From positions 1-30,153 of the forward strand of contig CAZXLQ010000020.1 of assembly GCA_964641945.1 (NCBI GenBank): DNA of 30,153 nt. Reading direction: 5' to 3'. Shown in pieces: positions 24,166-30,153 of the stretch. Each line of letters opens with the position of its first letter. Positions within the stretch are counted from its first letter, which is position 1. Source of the stretch: JADIYM01 sp964641945. GTDB lineage: Bacteria > Acidobacteriota > Blastocatellia > UBA7656 > JADIYM01. A program made the position numbers and the translations under genes. Below the pieces are notes generated by a model. It was given only the letters and a program-made list of their open reading frames with translations. It made no database searches and had not been told where the DNA came from.

Positions 24166-26492
24166 TGTACTGTCGGACGTGCGACATCGAGTACCCGAAC
24201 AGTCTCAGGTTCTGCAAGTATTGCGGTGAGGGACTCGTGGCGAGAGAGTCCGTGGGGACTCAGTTCTGCCCGGCGTGCGGCTCGACCGTTGAACGGGAGT
24301 GGGCGTTCTGTAACGAGTGCGGAGTAGACCTCGCAACGCTCGGAGCGCAGCCCAAGGATGAGATCTGCCTGTCGTGCAGTGCGACGGTAAAACGCGGCTG
24401 GATGTTCTGCAAACAGTGCGGCGAGCAGGTCACCGCGGATCGCGCCCCAAACCGCTGTCAGAACTGTAACGCCGGAGTTCGTGACGGTTGGATGTTCTGC
24501 AAGCAGTGCGGTGTCGGACTTACGGCCGCCGGCGACGACGTCGGAGCGTTTCGTACGGTGGCGGGCATGCCTGCGCTGCCTCCGGAGGACGACGAGGCCG
24601 AGCCGTTCTCGAATCTGAAGAGCGGTGAGCTGCCGCCGCTGGACGCCGTCATCTCGGCGTCGAAAAGCCGGCAGGCGAGTCGCGCGCCGGCGCAGGAGGA
24701 CCCGCACCAGGGCACGAAACCTCTGCTCGTGACGCGAACGACGGGCCATCTCGACACGGACGCGCTCGAGCAGGAGTTCCGCAACCATTCGGCAAGCGGC
24801 GTAGCCAGGGAGGGTAGGCTCGAAGCTTCGGAGCTTTTCGACTCTGATTCGGATGAACCGACCAGCCGGCTGGCTGGCGAGGAGGCCCGGCCTTCTTTGC
24901 CGCCTGGCTCGATGTCTACCGAGGTTTATTCGGCCATTCATCCTCCGCCGGCCCCGGATTCGCCACTTCACGGCACTGCGGTGGTTGGAGACGTGCCTCC
25001 CGTCGGGGCGCCGTTGCCGCCGGCTGCCGACTCGACTCTCGTGATGAGTGCGCCACTCGCGCCTCCCATGCCTCCGTCACCGGATCGAAATGCGGCGACG
25101 GTCGTCCAGCACGGGATTCCTCCGGGCGCCGGATCGTGGCAGGACGCGACGCCCGTCTTCCAGCCACCCGGTTCAGACGCCACGCAGGTGTACGACGTGT
25201 CCGGCGGCGGGACGCAGCTCTACGACGCGCAGGCCGCGGCATCGCTGCCGGACGTGGTCGAGTCGGAGGCGTTCGATCCATATGCCACCCAGGTAGTACA
25301 TCCATCCACGTTCGGCGTTCAGGCGCCTCCGCCTCAGGCATACCCCACGAGCGGTGGCGCGCCGATACCGACATTCGAGCAACAGCAACCCGCGACCGTG
25401 AGCAGTCCGACCGTGGCGCTGCCGTCGGATCCGGCCTTCTCGTCTTATTCGACTCCGGGACCGCAACAGCAGCCTCCGGCCTGGGGCGAGCTTCACGCGG
25501 CCGCCGGACAGCGCGGGCAGGCCGGCAGTTATTCTGATTACCTTGCCTCGACGTCCGTGCCGCCACAAGTTCAGCGGGAACCGCAGCCGTTCCCGTCGCC
25601 GCCGGTGAGCACTGCCGCACCGTCGTCGGGATCGGGAATGAAGTTCATCATTCTCGGGATTGCGGGGCTCGTGCTGCTTTCGATCGTGGGTGTCGCTGGT
25701 TTCTTCGCTGTCCAGTGGTGGCGCAGCCAGCAGGTCGCCACGTCGCCGCCGGTAGTATCCGAACCCGTGCCGGGTCCGGCCACTCCACCCACGGCTCCGG
25801 TGTCTTCCGGCGTGCCTGACGGAATGGTGCTGGTCCCGGGCGGGAGTTTCGCCCTTGGGACGGATGACGCGGCGGCTGACGAGTTCTCGCGACCCGCGCA
25901 CTCCGTCGAGGTGAAGTCGTTCTACATCGACAAGACCGAGGTCACGAACGCCCAGTACAAGGCCTTTGTCGACGCTACCGGTCGAAAGCCACCGGCGAAG
26001 GGTTGGACCGGTGGAGCGCCGACGCCTGGCACGGAAAACTGGCCGGTGGTCCACGTCTCGTGGGGTGACGCGACCGAATACGCGACGTGGGCAAAGAAGC
26101 GATTGCCGACCGAGATCGAATGGGAGTTCGCGGCCCGCGGCACCGACGGCCGTGCCTACCCGTGGGGACCGACGTGGGATGCGTCCAAGGGGAACCTCGG
26201 CAAGCCGCTCACGGCTTCGATCATGCCGGTCGGTCAGTTTCCGGCGGGGGCAAGTCCGTTCGGCGCGCTCGACATGGTCGGCAATGTCTGGGAGTGGACC
26301 TCCAGCAGCTTCTCGGTCTATCCGGGAGGCACTGTCGACCCCGAGGCATCCGCCCGGTTTGACGGTTTCAAGGTCATCCGCGGCGGTGCATACGACAACA
26401 TGGGTATCAACACGGCAATGTACCGTGGATTTTTTGCGGCAAAGGAGACCCTGCCACGCGTCGGATTCCGCTGCGCGCAGGATGCTCCGTGA
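24165..26492 (+). CDS. Membrane protein with four zinc ribbons and an extracytoplasmic FGE-like domain
   Basis: This is a 775-aa protein whose ATG overlaps the previous stop by one base. Residues 1-116 hold four zinc-ribbon units with CxxC pairs: C3/C6-C17/C20, C35/C38-C49/C52, C68/C71-C82/C85 and C98/C101-C112/C115. The last two share the phrase RxGWMFCKQCG, pointing to internal duplication. Residues 120-490 are a Pro/Ser/Thr-rich disordered linker. One membrane helix (MKFIILGIAGLVLLSIVG, about 492-516) follows. Residues 549-775 form a formylglycine-generating-enzyme (SUMF1) fold: MVLVPGGSFALG, LPTEIEWEFAARG, GNVWEWT and RGGAY. The paired catalytic cysteines expected after RGG(S/A)Y are missing, so this domain probably binds rather than oxidises. 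Predicted topology is ribbons inside, FGE-like domain outside. The physiological role is unknown. Confidence 0.88.
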   Translation: MYCRTCDIEYPNSLRFCKYCGEGLVARESVGTQFCPACGSTVEREWAFCNECGVDLATLGAQPKDEICLSCSATVKRGWMFCKQCGEQVTADRAPNRCQNCNAGVRDGWMFCKQCGVGLTAAGDDVGAFRTVAGMPALPPEDDEAEPFSNLKSGELPPLDAVISASKSRQASRAPAQEDPHQGTKPLLVTRTTGHLDTDALEQEFRNHSASGVAREGRLEASELFDSDSDEPTSRLAGEEARPSLPPGSMSTEVYSAIHPPPAPDSPLHGTAVVGDVPPVGAPLPPAADSTLVMSAPLAPPMPPSPDRNAATVVQHGIPPGAGSWQDATPVFQPPGSDATQVYDVSGGGTQLYDAQAAASLPDVVESEAFDPYATQVVHPSTFGVQAPPPQAYPTSGGAPIPTFEQQQPATVSSPTVALPSDPAFSSYSTPGPQQQPPAWGELHAAAGQRGQAGSYSDYLASTSVPPQVQREPQPFPSPPVSTAAPSSGSGMKFIILGIAGLVLLSIVGVAGFFAVQWWRSQQVATSPPVVSEPVPGPATPPTAPVSSGVPDGMVLVPGGSFALGTDDAAADEFSRPAHSVEVKSFYIDKTEVTNAQYKAFVDATGRKPPAKGWTGGAPTPGTENWPVVHVSWGDATEYATWAKKRLPTEIEWEFAARGTDGRAYPWGPTWDASKGNLGKPLTASIMPVGQFPAGASPFGALDMVGNVWEWTSSSFSVYPGGTVDPEASARFDGFKVIRGGAYDNMGINTAMYRGFFAAKETLPRVGFRCAQDAP

Positions 26493-26555
26493 TCAAGGCC
26501 CCTGGGTAGTGGGACGGTGCGAGGCTCGTTCGCATCGGTTTCTGAGGAGAGCTTC

Positions 26556-27734
26556 ATGATTCCGGTCAAAACGCTGACACGATGCGTGGTCGTGGTACTC
26601 GCCCTTGCGTTGACGGTCGTCGTGCCCGCAGCCGCGGCGGCGCAGGATTCGACGGGTCGTCCGACCGGTCCGACCGGCAAACCGAAAAAGCCTCGCGGCC
26701 GTCCCGGAAAAGTCATCCGAGGTCGTTCGAAGTCCGACGTCGAGAAGGTGCCATCGTCCTCCGTAATCATCCGGTCATATCCGCCCGGCGCTGAGGTCTT
26801 CATAGATGGCGAGCTAGTCGGAACGACGGCTGACGACGGAGAGCTCGAGTTGAGCGACATGCGACTCGGAGCGCACCGCATCGTTCTCAGGAAGGACGGA
26901 TACCGGGAATGGTCGCAGACGGTCATCCTGCGGTCGTCGACCGAGACAGAGGAGATCGAGCCCCTCCTGCAGGCAGAGAACTCTCAATACCTGCGCGACC
27001 TCGGCAAGGTGCCCGTTCTGGATCTCGGTCGGGAAGTGAAGGGCCAGGTAAGCCGCGAGAGCATTGCGCTGTCGGATGGCACGGGCTTCTATTCCGAGTA
27101 CTGGATCAAGTTGACCGAGTCCGACGCCCTCATCATCGTGCTGAAACCCGTCGGGTTCCGGCCGTCGATCAAGCTCGTAGACGATTCGAACATCCTCTAC
27201 CCGGTGCAGCCTGTTTCGGAGAGCGTCTACCAGACAGTGACGTTGCCGAAGGCAGGCAACTACTACCTCCAGGTAATCGCGCCGCTCGACGAAAGCACCT
27301 ATTCGGCGGGCGAGTTTTCGCTCGTCGTCATGTCGGAGAAGTCAGCGCATGGGCCGCAGCCGATTGCCATCGGGGCGTCGGCTACGGGATCTCTCGACGT
27401 GACCGACTCGCAGAGCGGTCCGGGCGATTATTATGACGCCTGGACGATCGCAGGGCAGGTTGGCACCCGCGTCAGGATCTCGGTCGATACGGCGGGTGGT
27501 TTCGTTGCAGGACTGACGTTGCTGCTGGATGGGCGCGTCGTCGCGACGAGCGGCAAGGGCGACGAACCGAAGAAGAAACCCAAGGGCAAGGGCAAGGGCA
27601 AGGACGAGCCGCAGGGCCCGTCGCTGCCCGAGATCCTCACCACGCTGACGGGCGGCACATACACCATCTACGTTCGGAGCCTCTCCGGCGCAAAACAGGG
27701 CACCTACACGCTTTCCGTGACGATGGCGAACTAG
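26556..27734 (+). CDS. Secreted PEGA-domain protein with pre-peptidase-C-like domains
   Basis: This is a 392-aa protein. The ATG at 26556 has an excellent ribosome site (AGGAG at 26545-26549, six nt upstream) and begins a signal peptide (MIPVKTLTRCVVVVLALA, cleavage near AAAAA-QD). A basic Pro/Gly/Lys-rich stretch covers residues 35-60. The PEGA domain is at 68-128, with YPPGAEVFIDGELVGTT and LRKDGYREW. Two beta-rich segments follow, about 145-262 and 268-392, with PKAGNYYLQV and GGTYTIYVRS, like the pre-peptidase C-terminal (PPC) fold. The second is interrupted by a Lys/Gly loop coded by a hexanucleotide repeat. PEGA modules are thought to mediate surface or cell-wall contacts. It lies 63 nt after the FGE-like gene and is possibly its extracytoplasmic partner. 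Confidence 0.82.
   Translation: MIPVKTLTRCVVVVLALALTVVVPAAAAAQDSTGRPTGPTGKPKKPRGRPGKVIRGRSKSDVEKVPSSSVIIRSYPPGAEVFIDGELVGTTADDGELELSDMRLGAHRIVLRKDGYREWSQTVILRSSTETEEIEPLLQAENSQYLRDLGKVPVLDLGREVKGQVSRESIALSDGTGFYSEYWIKLTESDALIIVLKPVGFRPSIKLVDDSNILYPVQPVSESVYQTVTLPKAGNYYLQVIAPLDESTYSAGEFSLVVMSEKSAHGPQPIAIGASATGSLDVTDSQSGPGDYYDAWTIAGQVGTRVRISVDTAGGFVAGLTLLLDGRVVATSGKGDEPKKKPKGKGKGKDEPQGPSLPEILTTLTGGTYTIYVRSLSGAKQGTYTLSVTMAN
27581..27605 (+). repeat. In-frame AAGGGC hexanucleotide tandem repeat
   Basis: Three perfect AAGGGC units (27582-27599) followed by AAGGAC encode Lys-Gly-Lys-Gly-Lys-Gly-Lys in the last domain of the PEGA protein. Slippage here would change length by two residues without breaking the frame. 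Confidence 0.8.
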
Positions 27735-27769
27735 CGCGCGGCGCGGCTGTCTGGCCGCCGGGCTCTCCG

Positions 27770-29128
27770 ATGAACCAGGAACGATTCGACGTCCTCATCG
27801 ATTCGATCGGAAAGCTCGCTCGCCGCGGTGCGACGACGCACGCTCTCAACATCCTCGAGAAGATGCGGCCGGTCGAGGTTGCCGCCGTCCTGAAGGCTCT
27901 TCAAGGCCGACCACGCGAGGCCACGTTTGCCGGACTTGCCGAGCGAGATCCGGAGAAGGCGGCCGAGTCGCTGTCCGAGCTGGGACCGGAGTTCGTGCGC
28001 GAGCTGCTCGAGCCGCTTCCCGTCGATCGAACCCTGCTGCTGCTCGCTGCACTCTCGAAGGATGACGCAGCGGGGCTCGTCGACGAGTTGCAGGAGCCGC
28101 TGCGCACCGAGTTGCTGGAGCGCCTGCAGGACGAGCACGCCTCGGATGTGCAGGAGCTCCTCAATTTCGACACCGAGACGGCCGGCCGGATAATGACACC
28201 GGACTTTTTCGCGCTCGGCGAAGACGTTACGGTGTCGGAGGCGATCGCGGCTCTTCAGAAGCGCAGCGAGGACTTCGAGATGTCGTTCTACGTGTACGTC
28301 GTAGACGAACGAAGCCACCTGCTCGGCGTCGTGAACATGCGACAGCTACTGTTGAACTCGCCTTCGACCCCGCTTCGGAAGTTCATGTCGACGGATGTAA
28401 TCAAGGTAACGACGGCCGCGGATCAGGAGGAGGTTGCGAGGCTCGTGGCCAATTACAACCTCATCGCGCTCCCCGTGGTGGACGCCGAAAACCGCCTGGT
28501 CGGGATCGTCACGGTCGACGACATAATCGACGTGATCAAGGAGGAGGCGACGGAAGACATTTATGCCCTGGCGGGCGTCGAGGCGGACGATCGCGCGACG
28601 GGCAGCTCGTGGCAATCGGTGCGCAGCCGCCTGCCATGGCTGTTGATCAGCCTGGGCACCGCGCTACTCGCGTCGGCGGTCGTCAACGTGTACCGCGACG
28701 CAATCGGCAGCGCCCTGGTGCTCGCCGTGCTGATGCCGGTAGTTCTCGCGATGGGAAGCAACGCAGCCACCCAGTCGATGACGGTCGTCGTGCGCAGCAT
28801 CGGGCTCGAGAACCTCGTGTGGAGCGTCGGCGTTCGTGTGATCGTCAAGGAGGTCACGGTGGCGGCGCTCAACGGTGCGGTCGTCGGTTTGCTTGCGGGA
28901 CTGGCCGGATGGCTCTGGTTCTCGAGTTTGCGCGTCGGTGTCGTCATTGCGGTGGCACTGCTTCTAAACACGATAGTGGGCGGGCTCGTGGGAGCCCTCG
29001 TTCCGATCACCCTGAAGCGAATGAAGGTGGACCCGGCGATTGCGTCGAATGTCTTCGTCATCACCCTGACGGTGATAGTCGGGCTCGTCATCTACCTGTG
29101 GATGGGCCGGCTGCTGCTCGCGAACTGA
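27770..29128 (+). CDS. mgtE: MgtE-type magnesium transporter/channel
   Basis: This 452-aa inner-membrane protein would carry Mg2+ down its gradient, gated by cytoplasmic Mg2+. An N-terminal superhelical domain spans about residues 1-125, two CBS domains follow at about 130-255 (ETAGRIMTPDF, LPVVDAENRLVGIVTVDDIIDVI), then the plug helix and five membrane helices from about 282. The pore segment PVVLAMGSNAATQSMTVVVR and the final GGLVGALVPITLKRMKVDPAIAS are family signatures. In the last helix the expected TDVxG motif reads TVIVG: the Asp thought to bind Mg2+ in the pore is Val435. Selectivity may therefore differ. The gene begins 35 nt after the PEGA stop; the gap contains a small GCGGC/GCCGC hairpin (27743-27758). 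No clear Shine-Dalgarno is seen, and no magnesium riboswitch fits in this space. Confidence 0.93.
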   Translation: MNQERFDVLIDSIGKLARRGATTHALNILEKMRPVEVAAVLKALQGRPREATFAGLAERDPEKAAESLSELGPEFVRELLEPLPVDRTLLLLAALSKDDAAGLVDELQEPLRTELLERLQDEHASDVQELLNFDTETAGRIMTPDFFALGEDVTVSEAIAALQKRSEDFEMSFYVYVVDERSHLLGVVNMRQLLLNSPSTPLRKFMSTDVIKVTTAADQEEVARLVANYNLIALPVVDAENRLVGIVTVDDIIDVIKEEATEDIYALAGVEADDRATGSSWQSVRSRLPWLLISLGTALLASAVVNVYRDAIGSALVLAVLMPVVLAMGSNAATQSMTVVVRSIGLENLVWSVGVRVIVKEVTVAALNGAVVGLLAGLAGWLWFSSLRVGVVIAVALLLNTIVGGLVGALVPITLKRMKVDPAIASNVFVITLTVIVGLVIYLWMGRLLLAN

Positions 29129-29157
29129 CATTGGAACGCAACGATGGAAAGGTTCTG

Positions 29158-30135
29158 ATGAAGGCGATCCGGTTCGACGGCGATCACGTAGCTCTTGCAG
29201 AGATTCCGGTGCCAGTAATTGCCGGAGAATCACTCGTCCGGGTTACGGCGGTCGGGGTGTGCAACACCGATCTCGAGATCGTGCGCGGATATGCCGGCTT
29301 TCGAGGAACGCTCGGGCACGAGTTCGTCGGCATTGTCGATTCATCGCCCGATCCGTCGTGGATTGGCGCCCGCGTAGTTGGCGAGATCAATTGCGGATGC
29401 GGCTCGTGCGCGCGCTGCGACGCGGGTGATCCCCGTCATTGCTCTGACCGAACGGTGCTCGGAATCGTGAATCGGGACGGAGCGATGGCCGAATACGTGA
29501 GCCTGCCGGAGCGGAACCTGCTCCGAGTGCCAGACAGCGTGTCGGACGATCGAGCCATCTTCGTCGAACCGCTCGCAGCCGCGTGCGAGATCCTGCACCA
29601 GGTCGCGATCGACGCTTCGACGACAGTTGCGCTCATAGGCGACGGCAAGCTCGGTCTGTTGATTGGTCAGGTCCTGGCAACGACCGGAGCGCGGCTCACA
29701 GCGTTTGGGCGTCACACGTCGAAGCTCGCGGTGCTAGAGGCGAAGGGCGCGACTGTGCGACTTTCGTCGGACGGCCACGAAAACCTGCGAGGCGCATTCG
29801 ATGTCGTCGTCGAGGCAAGCGGCTCGGCATCGGGATTCACAATGGCACAGGCAATCGTGCGACCGAAAGGGACGATCGTGCTCAAGAGCACGATTCATGG
29901 CGATGTACCGTTTGACGCGACGAGCCTGATCGTCAACGAAGTAACGCTTGTCGGATCGAGGTGCGGGCGTTTCGAGTGGGCCCTCGAGATGCTCGAGCGG
30001 GGCGTCGTCGACGTCGAATCGATGATTTCGCGTCGCATGCGGCTGGACGATGGAGACGCCGTGCTCGCGGCCGCTGCCGAACCCGGTGTGCTCAAGGTGC
30101 TCGTCGAGGTCGGCGACGGACGTGGTGACCTGTGA
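29158..30135 (+). CDS. Zinc-dependent medium-chain alcohol/polyol dehydrogenase
   Basis: This is a 325-aa NAD(P)-dependent oxidoreductase of the MDR superfamily. The ATG at 29158 has GGAAAGG at 29146-29152 with 5-nt spacing. The catalytic zinc ligands are Cys35 (VGVCNTDLE) and His54-Glu55 (GHEFVG). The structural zinc lobe is C81, C84, C87 and C95 (CGCGSCARCDAGDPRHC). The nucleotide-binding motif is GDGKLG in VALIGDGKLGLLIG, and FVEPLAAACEILHQV precedes it, as in threonine, sorbitol and glucose dehydrogenases. The substrate cannot be read. It is slightly shorter than the common 340-350 aa. It follows mgtE by 29 nt and may be co-transcribed, but no functional link is evident. Confidence 0.9.
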   Translation: MKAIRFDGDHVALAEIPVPVIAGESLVRVTAVGVCNTDLEIVRGYAGFRGTLGHEFVGIVDSSPDPSWIGARVVGEINCGCGSCARCDAGDPRHCSDRTVLGIVNRDGAMAEYVSLPERNLLRVPDSVSDDRAIFVEPLAAACEILHQVAIDASTTVALIGDGKLGLLIGQVLATTGARLTAFGRHTSKLAVLEAKGATVRLSSDGHENLRGAFDVVVEASGSASGFTMAQAIVRPKGTIVLKSTIHGDVPFDATSLIVNEVTLVGSRCGRFEWALEMLERGVVDVESMISRRMRLDDGDAVLAAAAEPGVLKVLVEVGDGRGDL

Positions 30136-30153
30136 GATAGGAAGCCCGGCGTT

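Noticed and set aside
30125..30153. Possible next gene beginning GTG ACC TGT GAG near the right edge
   Set aside because: Only nine codons are visible and no domain can be read; overlap with the dehydrogenase stop makes it possible but unsupported.

Overview
The window is GC-rich (low-to-mid 60s % by eye), nearly fully coding, and carries 15 genes (one cut by the left edge). Gene content (secreted beta-propeller, VIT/VWA and giant TPR proteins, PEGA and zinc-ribbon/FGE-like proteins, ordinary housekeeping genes) recalls Acidobacteriota or a similar environmental phylum. That placement is inference only, because no rRNA is present. A 100-N gap at 15007-15106 is flanked by two copies of the same 55-nt sequence, so this is a draft, probably metagenomic, scaffold in which the gap is an artefact inside argS.

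Region 1 (2-14556, all +) is a tightly packed run of five envelope or secreted genes: a 14-blade propeller protein (5' end missing), a VIT/VWA protein with intact MIDAS residues, a small probable lipoprotein, a 2551-aa exported helical-repeat (TPR) protein, and a 621-aa exported protein of unknown function. Two of the junctions are at or near ATGA overlaps, the order is collinear, and four of the five carry export signals (the N-terminus of the first is not visible). None contains a recognisable enzyme. This is the best candidate here for an undescribed multi-protein system.

Region 2 (14557-14938) holds a mirrored, six-hairpin REP/BIME-like repeat of about 202 bp between convergent genes.

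Region 3 (14939-23124) has argS on the minus strand, divergent from a probable housekeeping operon: cobB-type sirtuin, larC (nickel-pincer cofactor), folE, metG and tatD. The divergent intergenic region has candidate promoters in both directions and a 20-bp inverted repeat.

Region 4 (23125-30135) starts behind a candidate extended -10 promoter and an 18-bp near-palindrome. It runs: long-chain polyprenyl diphosphate synthase, a membrane protein with four zinc ribbons and an extracytoplasmic FGE-like domain, a secreted PEGA protein, an MgtE-type Mg2+ transporter/channel with an unusual Asp-to-Val change in the pore, and a zinc-dependent medium-chain dehydrogenase. No tRNA, rRNA, transposase, phage gene or CRISPR array was seen.
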